64,000 nt of DNA from assembly GCA_021234155.1 (NCBI GenBank), contig JAJEKV010000161.1, positions 773,316 to 837,315 on the forward strand, read 5' to 3'. The stretch comes from Isoetes taiwanensis (taxonomy: Eukaryota; Streptophyta; Lycopodiopsida; Isoetales; Isoetaceae). The notes beneath the pieces are model-generated. The model saw only the letters and a program-made list of their open reading frames with translations. It was not told the DNA's origin and did no database searches. Made by a program: the position numbers and the translations under genes. The first letter of the stretch is position 1. Each line of letters starts with the position of its first letter. Of this stretch, positions 48,188 through 60,374 are shown one piece after another.

Positions 48188-49640
48188 TATTTTAACGTCA
48201 CGCCACTAGGCAGCATCCAACTGGACATGTGACCACACACCACACTACATTGCTCTGTTGGGCCCTGCCCCCAACCACTTTACATTGCGTCTGTTGGGTT
48301 TTAACACCCAACAGTTCAAGTTTTCCGGTTCAAGTTTTTAACAAGAGGGAAGCACAGGCGATTTCGAGCTTCTAGCCTTCTGCAACGCAAGAAGAAAGTT
48401 GGTTATGTTCTGAGTTTGCTGCAGGATAAGCCGGATTTTGAAACGTATGGAGGGCGAGGGGAGTAGGAAAACATAGCATGAAGTTTTTCGGGATATAAGA
48501 TTTGGGGGTAGGGTTGGAGGCACAAACGTCCACTATAGCCATCGCTTTGTCAAGGCCTACCCATAAATGCAACGATGCAGCTCAATCAGATTTGCATTCC
48601 GGTTTTGCATTATTGCCCCCTCCCCCGGTTTGAGAACTCTTTACTATTCCTGAGTGCATTTATTTTGCAGGGTCGGATTGAGGTACCAAGGTAAGGGTTT
48701 GATCATGGTTTCTGGTGTTTCGATTAACTTCAATATGCCTGATGAAGTTTTGAACATTTCAGGGCAATATTGGAGACTCAAACATCACGTTTCGGACATT
48801 TCAGGATATTGGAGCTCAGCCGCATTGGGTAGCCCCAGAGTTGAAATAGGCATCCTCTCTATCATCTTCTTCATATTCTATGTTTTCCCAGCATTTCAGC
48901 TTTTTATAGCAAACTATCGATCCATGTTTAAGCGAGGAATACAATGGATTTTCTATGAGATATGGCAGACAAAAAAACTTAGATCAGTCAAAATAAGGCT
49001 GTACATGAAAACAACAGATTCCAGTTTCTCATTTTGCATCTCCAATACCTTCTAACAATTTTGATTTTCAGATTCATCATTATTCGCTTGCAATTGCATT
49101 TATGTAAGATAGTCTGAACTCCTATAATAGCTTCATTTCAAAATTAACAATTTTGCATTTCTTAAAGACAGGATTATTTGTGTTTATTCTTAAAATTTTG
49201 TTAGTTTGTTATGACTACCTTAACCCTGTGCATTTTTCTGTGTCTTATGAAGTTGTCTATATTTCAGGCAGCAACAATAAGACCTCTCGGATTCAATCTA
49301 TAAAATATGGCTTCCTTGGGCAGGGAGGTCTAACAATTTGGGAACTACCTATGTCTGAACAAGCATTTCTATTATTTGTCTCAAAAGCCTTCTTCTCAAC
49401 TTATCCATTTCGACCTGGAGTTAGATCTTTGCAAGCGCCAGAGGCTTTCTCTTTGTATTTGGGTTGGTTTCTTCTTCCATTTTTGGGTTGCCCCAAAGGG
49501 GGGCAAACCTCTGTTTTGGTGGGATGTTGGTATATGCTTGTAATATACCTGTTGATGGCCAAAAACTTGGTAAATCAGGTAAACATGTCATATTCTTGTA
49601 ATATACCTGTTGGGTAACCGATTCAACAGGTCAACTGAAA
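47791..49640. other. Non-coding stretch with a (GATA)n tract
   Basis: A GATA microsatellite of nine units lies at about 48152-48187. Open frames at 48654-49055 and 49153-49617 have no recognisable domain or clear splice pattern, so no gene is called. Confidence 0.4.
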
Positions 49641-49742
49641 CTAATAATAATAATAATAATAATATAATAGGTACAATATAATATAATATAATATAATATA
49701 ATATAATAGGTATAATATAATAATATAATATAATATAATAAT
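49640..49742. repeat. AT-rich microsatellite, (AAT)n and (ATAAT)n
   Basis: AATAATAATAAT followed by two runs of the pentamer AATAT/ATAAT. Confidence 0.95.
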
Positions 49743-49778
49743 CACATAGAACATGACACTAGATCATCTAATAAATTT

Positions 49779-51277
49779 GCACAGAGGGCAACCCTCTGTG
49801 CGCAAGCACCTTGTTTCATCTTAGTCTATATGCATTTATGCCATATAAAGAGGTACATCTTGCACTTTTACTCTATGCATGCATTTACAAATTACTCGTA
49901 ATTGTCCTGAGTATTGCATTGGTATGACAGTGAAATGTAGTACTAAATGCTCATTTTGGTTGTCTATATGACTTCTCGATGTTATCATAACATAAATTTC
50001 GGCAGACAAGGGGGTTTGGCGTGACTTAAACAATGCAGCAGAAAAAGTAATAAGACTGAAGAAACGATCCACTCCTAGCAAGAAGTGTATTTTAAAGTAT
50101 ATTTTAAAGTCTGCAGGGAATGCCTATAAATAGAAGAAGGCAAGCAAGGAGCCTTGGAGGACTATCTCAAGGTATGGTTTGGTGCTAAAGCAATGAGGCC
50201 AGTGATTTATATTTCTATTGCATGGGCATTGAGAGAATCTTTACACCATCTAAGTTTGGCATGTTTGATGTTTCTGAAGTGCAAGGTCAAGGTTTTAGAG
50301 TGCTCATTGCTCCTTTAACATAGACATTTCAGGCTATGCTGATGCTCAATTTTCTATTTGGAGTTGTATTTCTTAAATCCACTTGCCCTAAAATTTGCTG
50401 ACATTCCATGATCGTTCAAATGCTTCCAAGGATTTGAAGCCTCCCGTTGGCAAACATTTGAAAAATGTTCAAAGATGAGTACTCAAGTGACAAACACACA
50501 ACATGCTATACAGGATCTCTTGAAGCCATCTGCATAGACAAAAAGGAACAAGGAAAGGACGAAGACCTAAAGCGAGCGTAAAAGCAACCATCAATATTTC
50601 CTGAGGTGGTGATAAAGTAAGTCTTATTTCACAGCATTTACATGCTTCTGTAACGGATATTGCCACGTGAGGACTTGCGATTTCAGCATTGCAAACTTAT
50701 TTATGCTAACTACCAACGCGGATTTATTGTTGAATTCAACTCGGATTTATTTTTAAATTCAAATCATGGATGGATGTAGAAGTTGTTGAATTCAACTTGG
50801 ATTTATTTTTAAATTCAAATCATGGATGGATATAGAAGCTGATAAAATTATGTGCCTTTGCAGGAGCTCATAGAAGAAATTTGCAAATCTTAGCAGGTAA
50901 TCTAGAACTTCAGTAAATATAAAGGTGAAGAATCTGCAGCTTCATTATGTTTGTGTTGAATGAAAAAATGTATGCAATTTGTTCTGGCTCTCGAGTGAGT
51001 TCTTTTACATAGCCATGAGGGGATCCAAATAAAAACCGCACGAGCTTAATGGAAGTGAAAGACAAGAGGGAGCGCACAAGCGCATTTTAGGTCGTGGTAT
51101 CGGATCTTTATACAAATGGACAATGCTTGCTGAATATTGTATATGCCATCATATTTAATTCTTCTAGATGATATTTTGCAGGAAAAAACTATAAAAATTT
51201 TTGGTGCTGTAGAGTGCAGTTAAGGAAAGATAACAAGGTGCTGCGCACGGAGGGTTGCCCTCTGTGGCCCAAGGGTA
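49779..51277. repeat. Inverted pair of hairpin-forming ends (possible old transposon)
   Basis: The left end reads CACAGAGGGCAACCCTCTGT then GCGCAAGCACCTTG. The right end, read as its reverse complement, is CACAGAGGGCAACCCTCCGT then GCGCAGCACCTTG. Each end is itself a palindrome. The ~1.5-kb interior has no gene. The outside flanks show no matching target duplication, so any transposon origin is old or wrong. Confidence 0.45.
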
Positions 51278-53177
51278 AGGTGGCTAGAAATTAGGCATTG
51301 TGGTCGTGTTTTTGCAATGTTTATTTGATATGTACTTATGCAAAAGAAGGCGAAATGTTGATTAGTAATTTAAACAATCCAAAGCCTTCATCTCAAATAA
51401 TTTAGTTACCAATTAGAAGAAGCCGAAGATCTTGTTCATTAGCTATTGCAAGCAAGAGTACAAAAAATCCACCTCTTCTATGCTATAAGAGAAGCCATGG
51501 TTTCTTCTCTCTATCCTCTAATGCTCTTTAGAAAGACCTCCAAACTCCCTCCATCCGAATCATATGTAGCCAGTGAAGTAGAAATCAGTTAACACAAAGG
51601 GGAGTACATTTACCTTCAAGCTGAAGATTGAAAGCAATCATAGCTTACAGCCACAAACTCGGGCATCATGAAGTCCAGACTTTAAGCCCAGCAAATCAAA
51701 GCCACGATCACTGCTTTAGCTTTACGATTTGGATTAATAACGGACAAACAACCACATTTCTAGTGAATCGCGAACTCTGTCGCCAGAGCCACAAACCGGT
51801 TGGTCCGGTTGGTCAGTGGCCGATAGTTTGGTTTGATCTGCTTGATAAACTTCTCGTTTACACATTAGGAGGGGCTTTGGCTGCAATGAAGGCAGATCCT
51901 CGGTCATTGCGCCAAAGCATATTTTATTGGCATCATGTTTTATATCCTACATGAATAGTTCCAAATGTTAGTCATAAAAATATTAGAATCTCCAGACATC
52001 CACGTACCATACATGTTACTTCAAGATGAAAACTTTTTTAGCACTCATACCTTAGCATTTAATATATTTGCATTTTAAATGTATTCATGGGGTTGTGCTT
52101 CCGAGACCTAGCCCAGCATAGCATCATGGCCTATAGCTCATGCAGTTAAAGGAGAAACATAATTTTAAATCATTTGGTTGTGATACATTGACGAAAAAAT
52201 CTCAAAGGCCTATATGCCATCTCCATGATCCTATATTCCTTGTTATAGTATCTTCCTTAGACAATTTGTTGAACACATAAATGGACGTCTCATAACTCAA
52301 ACTGAGCGTAACAGAGCTCAGCTGGAAATATTTGAGAGAATAAACGTGATAAGAAAACATACAGTGATCAACGTATCTTGCGAATAATGTCTGGTAACTC
52401 TAAGGGAAACGAGATGCATGCCATTTATAGTCAATAAAAATGATTATATGGAATTCCAAATGTTTCATGCTTCAAATCCTCTTGTTTCAGTGCCTCCTTC
52501 AGGAATTGACTGCACGAAGAGCTCAAAATTGATTCTCTATTAGTAGCACATAAAGCATAGTTGCACCACGTCCACTGAAGAACTTTTTAGAGAAAAGCTC
52601 GCAAGCATCCGCCTTTCCTTTTCCAGTGATCTTCCACTCAAGATGACCTGTTCATATTTCATCAAGCTGCTCCTCCATCTTGGCAATAAATCCATAGACG
52701 ATAAGATCAAGGAAATACGGACACAAAAATGCAATTACGATGTGGCCAAGTATCTTTGCAAAAATCCTCTGTTTTTCAGAACTCTTGCTTGGAAAGTACT
52801 AGTAATGGATGCATATGTGTTGAATACACTTGGCATGTTCAGCCTGTACACGCGTGGCAGTGAAGGGCAATGACAAGTGAAGGTCTGGATGTGCAGATCG
52901 AACAAAAAGAAAAAGGGAATGACGAAACAGGGTAGGGGAGTGAGCGCAGGTGAAACCAACGGAGTGGAGGCCAAATAGGTGAAAAGAAGTGCCGAAGCTG
53001 TAGGAGAGGGTGCAGACACTCTGAGGGCGCCGGATTGGAGGAGTGAAGCTGAGAACAAGCAGTAGTGGGCAACGAAGCCAAGGAGCAAAGCCGGTCTAGA
53101 ATCCAAGGTCAAGCTTGGGCTGTCGGGTGCAAAAAGGTACTGTGGCTAAGCATCTATTTGATTTCTAAATCCAACAG
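51278..53177. other. Non-coding; probably includes the 5' LTR of the copia element
   Basis: The LTR should end in CAACA at 53172-53176, just before the primer-binding site, but its start was not located because no second LTR copy was found. No gene is recognised. Confidence 0.4.
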
Positions 53178-53189
53178 TGGTATCAGAGC
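53178..53189 (+). other. Primer-binding site (initiator tRNA-Met type)
   Basis: TGGTATCAGAGC, complementary to the initiator tRNA-Met 3' end. It marks the 3' boundary of the 5' LTR, one base after CAACA. Confidence 0.85.
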
Positions 53190-53605
53190 TAGGCTTTGAT
53201 CGGGTAGGAGATGCTGGGGTATTCAAATTAGATTGCTTGTGTATTTGCGAAAACAAATTGGAGAAGTGATTCAACGCTGGGCAGGCTGGATAATAGAGGT
53301 CGGAGCTGCTGTTGAGGTGACGTTGTCTGTACTAAGTCCAGGTGTTGATTCGGATTAAGAGTTGAAAATCAAAGGTTTCAAGGCAGCATACAGTCGGATT
53401 TGCCAAAGACAGGTCAGTGAAGGGAAGATTCTGTGCAGGGAGGATTTATTGTCTAGCATCTGCTGCCTGATTCGGCACAGAAGGATTTGGCGGAATTTTG
53501 CACAGGGGAAGAATATCTGTTGTAAACCGGTAGAGCTGGAAGTTCGTGAGGATTCGGCATTCTAGGAGGTGGCTTATAGACACAGTGCACAAGCAGCTTT
53601 TCATC

Positions 53606-54776
53606 ATGGCAAGCAGACAAGGTATATTGTTGCAGTGCCGGAGGGAAAACAGGTGGAGACGTGACTGTGAAGGTCAGATGTTTGAATACAAGAAAAGGGA
53701 GATAGCACTTGAAAGCGAGAAATTAACAACTATTGGAGCAGTTGGTCATACACAAAGGAGTAAGAATGTATTGACCCTAGATTGTGGAGCCGAGGTTACT
53801 GTTGTGAATTCATGCGAGATGTTACGGGGTTTTCAGAAAGGTGAGAGGCCTGGAGTAGTTCAAATGGGGAATGGAATACTTGAGGAAGTCTCTGGACGAG
53901 GAAATCTTGAATTATTAAGGGAAGGTAAACCTGTTGTCAATGTGCCAAATGCATTGTATGTACCGGGTATGTTCTTTAATTTATTATCAGTAGCAAATCT
54001 GGTAGACGATGGTTTTGAGTTGAGATTTCACAAGACTGGTTGCAAATTTATAAAAGAGGGTGTGAAAACATTTGAGGCTCAAAGAAACGGAAATTTATTT
54101 GAGTTGAATGTGAATGCTATTAACAAAGTTTCAGTAGTAGACGATATACATACTTGGCATTTGAGAATGGCGCATGTAAATTATAACAGTATTAAAATTG
54201 CAAGAAAGCATAATTTGTTAAATGGATTGACATTTGTTGATGAAGAACATGGAGTATGTGAATCTTGCATGCTAGGCAAGCAGGCTAGACTTCCCTTCAA
54301 AAATAAAGGACGGCGAGCATCTAAGCTGCTTGAGTTGGTACATTCTGATGTGTGTGGACCGATGCAAGTACAGAGTCTTGGAGGCAAGTTTTATTTTGCT
54401 ACATTTATAGATGATTTCAGTAGACGCACAAAGTGTTATTATCTGCGTTCGAAAGATCAAGTATTCAATGCCTTCCAGCTTTATGTCGCAGAGGTGGAAC
54501 GTGAGACATCTTCACGTGTAAAATCATTGAGGTCGGATCTTGGTGGCGAATACAGGTCAAGTGAATTTATAAGATTTTGTCAGATGCGTGGAATTAAGAG
54601 GCAGTATACATGTCGTTATACACCTCAGCAGAATGGTGTTTCAGAGCGTAAAAATCGCACCATTATGGATGCAGCCAGATGTATGTTGAAGCATGCTGGA
54701 TTACCCAATTACACCGGGGGAGAAGCAAAGAGCAACCGCCGCTATATACTGAAACGTGGTTGCCAACAAATGCTTT
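53606..54776 (+). pseudogene. Copia Gag remnant, protease and integrase
   Basis: The first in-frame ATG after the leader is at 53606. A short Gag-derived stretch is followed by the protease active site LDCGAEVTVV (Asp-Cys-Gly instead of the usual Asp-Ser-Gly), the pre-integrase zinc region (HTWHLRMAHVN, CESCMLGKQARLPF) and the integrase core with VHSDVCGP, TFIDDFSR and QNGVSERKN as Asp/Asp/Glu markers. The frame is lost after HAGLPNYTGGEAKSN at about 54720-54776. The short distance from the primer site to the protease means most of gag, including the zinc knuckle, is deleted. Confidence 0.85.
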
Positions 54777-54779
54777 GAA

Positions 54780-56294
54780 GGGAGGTGTTCCCGAGGAAAT
54801 ATGGTCCGAAAAAGACAAATCGTTGAACGATTAAAGATTTATGGGTGTTTGGCCTATATGTTAGTTCCAGAGGAGCTGCGTAGGAAATTGGATAACAGAA
54901 GTATTCCAACCTTCTTGGTAGGATATGATGAGGAAACCAATGGCTATAGGCTATATGACCAGAACACATAAAATACACGCTAGCGAGACGTTGTATTTGA
55001 TGAGGCAATATTGTATAAAGATAGGAGGAGTCTGACGAAGCAAGAAGAAGCAGAATGGGTTCCAATAGAATCTTTTGAAGAGGATACAGAAAAGGAAAAG
55101 GAAAAGGAGGAAGTAGCGGAGCAGCGAAATCTGGTGATGGATGACTCAGATGTTGAACCGGATGAGGTACATGAGATCGTAGAGGTCGATAGTGCACCGC
55201 ATACACCGGAGATGGAGCACGAGGAGGTGCATGAGGCCTTTGAGGCTGATAGTGCACCGAGGAGCATGCAAGGTGAGGTGCGTCAGGAGACGCAGGAAGA
55301 GGAAGGAAGAGGAGTAAGGGGGAGGTACACACGTCGTAAAGAGGTCGAGCGCCTCAGAGCAGAACTCCCCTTTGATACAGAGCTATATGGCAGAACAAAG
55401 AGGGAGCCAAAGCCAAAGGTGATGTCGTGTGTTGTAGAACCAAAAACAGTTGAGCAGGCGGTAACAGGGTCTGACGCAGCAAAATGGAAGGAAGCAATGG
55501 AAGGTGAATTGGACTCTTTTAAGCAAACAGGAACATATGAATTGGTGACTAGACCAAAAGACAAGAATGTAGTGGGAAGCAAATGGTTGTTTAAGATCAA
55601 AAGAAATGCTGATGGGTCGGTGGAAAGGTACAAGGCTCGGCTAGTTGCAAAGGGTTACACACAGGAAGCTGGAATCGATTACAAAGACACCTTTTCACCT
55701 ATTGTGAAGCTCACAAGTGTAAGGATGCTGCTGGCACTTGCAGTTCAGAGAAACATGGACATAGAACACATGGACGTCAAGACTGCATTCCTAAATGGCG
55801 ACTTGGAAGAGGAAATATACATGGAGCAGCCAGAAGGGTATGAGAAAGGCACTAATATGGTTTGCAGGCTAAAAAAGGCCATTTATGGATTAAGGCAGGC
55901 AGCAAGGCAGTGGTACTTGTGTATGAACAAGTTCTTGATATCTGTTGGCTTTATAAAGCTGAAGACTGAAGGCAATCTATACATGTGGAAAGAAGGAGAC
56001 AAATGCCTGATTATGGCATTGTATGTAGATGACTGCGTCATTGCAAGCAATGACAGAGAATGGATGGCCAAATGCAAAATGCTATTAAAAAGACGCTTCC
56101 AAATGACAGATGTCGGAGAACTAAAAAAGCTGCTAGGGATGGAAGTCCGAAGGAGTCGGCTTAAGGGGGAGCTGTACCTGACACAGGAGCAGTATATCAG
56201 AAAGATGTTAAATAAATTTAGGATGCAAGATTGCATAGAAGGACGTCCTATCCCAAGATTTTCTAGCTTTTTCAGTAGACTTTCTTCTGTATAG
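54780..56294 (+). pseudogene. Copia reverse transcriptase remnant
   Basis: After stops near 54829 and 54969-54981 the frame resumes with the integrase C-terminal region (YGCLAYMLVPEELRRKLD) and an acidic linker. The RT follows: KWKEAMEGELDSFKQ, VGSKWLFKIKRNADG, RYKARLVAKGYTQ, MDVKTAFLNGDLEEEIYM and the catalytic MALYVDDCVIAS. It ends abruptly after RKMLNKFRMQDC, before the RNase H domain, near 56294. The RT portion is well preserved, but the element cannot be autonomous. Confidence 0.85.
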
Positions 56295-57535
56295 CGAGGA
56301 CAAGCTTCTGTAAGATGCTGCTTAGGTTCCATTATATTAACAAGAGCAATTAACCTGTCTCAAAGGATCATAACTTGTTTGCGCTATCCAAAGCATCCGT
56401 ATCAAGGAGTACACTCTTATATCTTGAAAAAAGATACAGTGCAGCCTATTGAACAAAGCTTAACAATATCGCTCCAATCTGCAATCTCCATTGCAACATT
56501 ATTAAGCATAGCTTCTCCCATTTGACACTGCATTATTTGCCCTCTGCCAACCTTCCTAACTACGTGCATGCTACTAAGACACTGACAAACGTACCACAGA
56601 TCGCACATGAGAAACTTGAGTTAGCAGACCCAATGGACTTAACGAAGAAGCAATATCATGTCCCGTCTATACATGCTCTTCCCCCAGGAAAAAGGGAGAT
56701 ATCCGAACATTCTCGGCAACAGTCATATTTTAATTAGCCCATGGACACCAAAATTGATCTGCTCAGTGATTAATCAAAAGGCCTGCCATGCAATGTAGCG
56801 CGAAAATATAAGACTAAAATTGCCATATCCAATGTAAATACATTTATTTTGTTAGCCTTATTGAAGAACTACCTATGCAATCATAGTTCCAAACTCACTT
56901 GACATTCCAAAAGGCATAATCACATCCAAAGGCTTACTTCCTCCAAGACTGAGATGGTTGCTGGGGCATAATCAAGCTGCCGTCCTCCATGACCTCCATG
57001 ATTTGAAACGATAATGCCACATAGCACATTTTGCTAGCATATCCACAACTTCATTTTAATGTACATTCAAACGTGACACATCGAGAGGAACCACCACCTC
57101 CCTGTGATGATCAAAGTTTCACTACATTATACCTTCTAACAGCTATATAATATGCGATTTACAGCCATGATCAGATCGGAATCGAAAAAAGGCAACCCAA
57201 AAAGGCTAGAGCAAAAACCTGAATGCATAAACGGAAGAAAGCTAACGAAAAAAACCTTAGGTAGCGTAACAGCAACAGCTACGGCAGATTTGCTCGCCAT
57301 GTCGAAGACTCCGAGCTCTTGTTGTGGAGTGGCGCTTAAGTATAGGATAATTATACAACACAATAAAACGTAGGCAAGCATGATTAGCTGTGAAGATGTA
57401 CGGGGCGTGACAATGTTCTACAAATAAATGTCAACTATGGGATTTTTTTCCTACAAGTGAACTGAGGATCTATGCTCCAGGGATGTAATCATTGACAAGC
57501 CTTTGAAAATGACGAATTCTAATGCTTAATAGTGC
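56295..57535. other. Non-coding stretch
   Basis: No gene or repeat was recognised between the copia remnant and the gypsy element. The gypsy target duplication AGTGC closes it at 57531-57535. Confidence 0.45.
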
Positions 57536-58062
57536 TGTTACGGATTTAGGCTAAAAAGCAAATAGTGGAGAGAGGGAATTGGGGACACAATCACGAGAGA
57601 GATCTTTATTAAAGAGAAAAGTAAATACAACAGGAGTATGAGATATAGTCAAACCGCCCGACCACGGAACTAGCACTTCCAACAGGAAGTAACCGCCAGG
57701 AGTCTTCCAAACTCCGCCGCTAGTTCCTCCCCTGAACACTGATGCTAATCTCTTCAGAGCACACTCTCATAACACCACCAACCATCCTCCTTGTTCTCCC
57801 ACATATGTCTTTTTAAACCTGCAGGATCTATTTTCATCCGTACAACTATTATTAGCTCTGGCTCCTTTAATAGACCAGACTAAGATTAGCATCATCTATT
57901 CTCTGAACTCCTCCAAACATAGTTGACCAATAATAGAGTAGCTAATTCTATATTTATGGTACTATGATTGGCATGACAGTAGAGTAGCTAATTCTAGTGC
58001 CATGGTTGTTTATAAAAGTCTGGATTTTCTAACATTCTAACTATTAGAATGTATTCGTAACA
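57536..58062 (-). repeat. 3' LTR of the gypsy element
   Basis: 527 bp, TG to CA ends, about 99.4% identical to the copy at 62695-63221. Confidence 0.95.
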
Positions 58063-58080
58063 GCCTGCCGGGGTAAGAAA

Positions 58081-58752
58081 TCAACTGTCCTCAGTTGGCA
58101 AAGTAGAAGAACCCCCCTGAAACAAAATAGGCCTGTTACATTCATTGCGCAAGTACACTTCCCTGTACGCTTCCAGCAAAGGTAAGTAATGTTCAAAATA
58201 ATTTTCCGCTTTCCATTCTGCTTCAGTGTGTGGCACTTCTTTATATTTCACCAAATACCTGCGATTTCTGCCACGGCCTTTATGCCTCAAGATCATCTCA
58301 GGTTGATACACCGGATTATCATCCACCAACACTGGTTCTGGCTGTTGCGGTATCAATTGGGGATTAACCCCTTTGGATGGCCTTAGATATTCCACATTGA
58401 AAGAATTGTGCATCTTCCAAGTACCTGGCAGCTCTAACCTGTAGACATTATCATTAATCTTCTCAGAAATTCTGAAAGGCCCATAGAACCTGGTAAGAAG
58501 CTTGTGCTTTTTCCGTTCGGAAGGAGCACGTCTTTCCTTAGTGATCTTAATGAGTACCCAATCGTCCACCTGATACAAAACCTGTCTGCGCTTCTTGTGC
58601 GCTTGACGTGTGTACCTGTCATGTGCAACACTGAGGGCTGCCTTAGCAGATTCCAACACTGCGTTCATATCCTTAGCAACCCGATCCGCCTCCATTACAC
58701 CTTCAGCCACTGTGATAACAGGACTGGGAGGTAAACGTTCCCTGCAAAACAT
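58081..58752 (-). CDS. Gypsy integrase C-terminus with chromodomain
   Basis: The region contains the integrase C-terminal GPY/F-type block (LLTRFYGPFRISEKINDNVY, ending in YRLELPGTWKMHNSFNVEYL) and a chromodomain (VYQPEMILRHKGRGRNRRYL then WKAENYFEHYLPLLEAY). In chromoviruses the chromodomain steers integration to marked chromatin. It is separated from the integrase core by a frame break near 58736 that one extra G in a GGG run would repair. The stop lies 18 bases before the 3' LTR. Confidence 0.88.
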   Translation of the reverse strand: MFCRERLPPSPVITVAEGVMEADRVAKDMNAVLESAKAALSVAHDRYTRQAHKKRRQVLYQVDDWVLIKITKERRAPSERKKHKLLTRFYGPFRISEKINDNVYRLELPGTWKMHNSFNVEYLRPSKGVNPQLIPQQPEPVLVDDNPVYQPEMILRHKGRGRNRRYLVKYKEVPHTEAEWKAENYFEHYLPLLEAYREVYLRNECNRPILFQGGSSTLPTEDS

Positions 58753-59506
58753 AAAAAGGTGCTAAACCTGTGGCTGAGTGAGTGGCCATGTTATAAGCAA
58801 ACTGCACCACTGGCAAATAGCGCTCCCAATCAGAAACCTGCTCATGTACAAAGCTGCGTAACATACTCAAGAGACTTCTATGAGTGACCTCTGTCTGCCC
58901 ATCCGTTTGAGGATGGAAAGCTGTAGAAAAATGCATTCTTGTACCTAAATTTGTGAACAAAGCTTTCCAAAACTTGCTGCAAAACTTAGAATCTCTGTCA
59001 GAAATTATTACTTCCGGCAATCCATGATTCTTAAACACTTCTTTCAAGAATAACCGTGCAGCATCATGAGCTTTTAACGTTTTCTTGCAAGGAATAAAAA
59101 TGGCATACTTACTCAACCGATCCACAATGGTCCAAACCTGATCATTACCTTGTCTGCTCCGTGGAACACTGACAAAATCCATACTGATATGCTGAAAAGG
59201 TTTTTCTGGAATGCTTAGTGCCATCAATAGCCCTGGTACCTTGGCATGAGAATCTTTAGTTTTCTGACACACAAGACATTTTTCCACAAATGCAAGAACA
59301 TCTTTTCTAATAGTTTTCCAATAGAAATACTTTGAAACCAAATCATGAGTGTTAAAGATACCCCTGTGACCTGCTATTGGAACCTCATGGCATTCACGCA
59401 GAACCAGCTCCCTGAATTGTGGAGTCACACAAAGACAATCTTTGAAAAACAAATACCCCTTGCGTAAATAGAAATTATCAATCACACGTTGCTGATTTTC
59501 ATGCAA
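58703..59506 (-). CDS. Gypsy integrase core
   Basis: H2C2 zinc finger (LRECHEVPIAGHRGIFNTHD then KCLVCQKTK), then the catalytic core with ISMDFVSVPRS, VIISDRDSKFCSKFW and HPQTDGQTEVTHRSL as the Asp/Asp/Glu triad. It joins DNA copies of the element into the genome. The frame with RNase H breaks near 59494 (one A short in a run). The end overlaps the next frame near 58736. Confidence 0.9.
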   Translation of the reverse strand: MHENQQRVIDNFYLRKGYLFFKDCLCVTPQFRELVLRECHEVPIAGHRGIFNTHDLVSKYFYWKTIRKDVLAFVEKCLVCQKTKDSHAKVPGLLMALSIPEKPFQHISMDFVSVPRSRQGNDQVWTIVDRLSKYAIFIPCKKTLKAHDAARLFLKEVFKNHGLPEVIISDRDSKFCSKFWKALFTNLGTRMHFSTAFHPQTDGQTEVTHRSLLSMLRSFVHEQVSDWERYLPVVQFAYNMATHSATGLAPFYVLQGTFTSQSCYHSG

Positions 59507-60374
59507 ATTAATCCATATACACTCCCAAATTCCTCATCGTGCTCATACATACCCTTCATTGCTTCAAATGTGCGTTCCCGCCAAAGGGAAAAATTATTCA
59601 CCTGAATAATGTCATCTGAATGACATACGCGACTGAGAGCATCAGCAACTTTATTCTGGGCACCTGGCTTATATTGAATAGCATTAGTATCAATACCAAA
59701 ACGTTGTAACAACTCAGCCCATTTAACTTGTCGTGGACTGGCAGAAGCTTGTGTCAATAAAAATTGAATGCTTTGCTGATCTGTTTTAATTTGAAAATCA
59801 GAGCCCATGAGGTAATGTTTCCAAATTTTTAAAGCATGCACAATGGCCAAAAGTTCCTTTTCATAGACAGTATACTTTAATTCTGCAGCAGTAAGCTTAC
59901 GGCTCTCAAAAGCAATAGGATGCCCATCCTGTTCTAACACTGCTCCTATAGAAGAGCCACTGGCATCAGTACAGCAAACAAAGTATTTCTTAGAAAAATC
60001 CGGCAATTGCAAAACAGGTGTGGTGATAAGGCTTAGCTTCAAAGATTGAAAAGCCCGCACTTGAGAACGTCCCCAATGAAAGGGTGTATCATGCTTCAAC
60101 AAACTTGTTAAGGGCAACGCCACTGGGCAAAATTACGGACAAATCGTCTATAATAGCTACAAAGGCCCAAAAAGGAACGTACCTCAGTCACATTCTGTGG
60201 AACTGGCCAAGTTTCCACTACGCGCACTTTTGCAGGATCAACCTGAATACCTTTTCCAGAAACTACATGCCCAAGATACTCAATTTGAGTTTGAAAGAAA
60301 AAGCTTTTCTTACGGTTTAACTGAAACTTTTGATCACGCAATGTGTTCAAGACTTGACGTAAGTGATCCATGTG
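59482..60374 (-). CDS. Gypsy RT C-terminus and RNase H
   Basis: Begins after the TAG at 60375 with the RT thumb (HLRQVLNTLRDQKFQLNRKK, YLGHVVSGKGIQVDP, SFLGLCSYYRRFV). A one-base break near 60121 (GG run) follows. RNase H then carries VCCTDASGSSIGAVL, YEKELLAIVHALKIWKHYL and FQIKTDQQS as acidic active-site motifs. It degrades the RNA strand during reverse transcription. Confidence 0.88.

Larger units (their letters stand above)
53178..56294 (+). mobile_element. Ty1/copia retrotransposon, degraded and 3' truncated
   Basis: A primer-binding site, TGGTATCAGAGC at 53178-53189, matches the 3' end of initiator tRNA-Met as in most copia elements. It follows an LTR-like CA end. Domain order protease, integrase, reverse transcriptase is copia-type. 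Little gag remains and RNase H is missing, and no 3' LTR was seen in the window. Confidence 0.85.

Noticed and set aside
56295-57535. A possible 3' LTR of the copia element
   Set aside because: No sequence here matches the region before the primer-binding site at 53178, so the element appears truncated.
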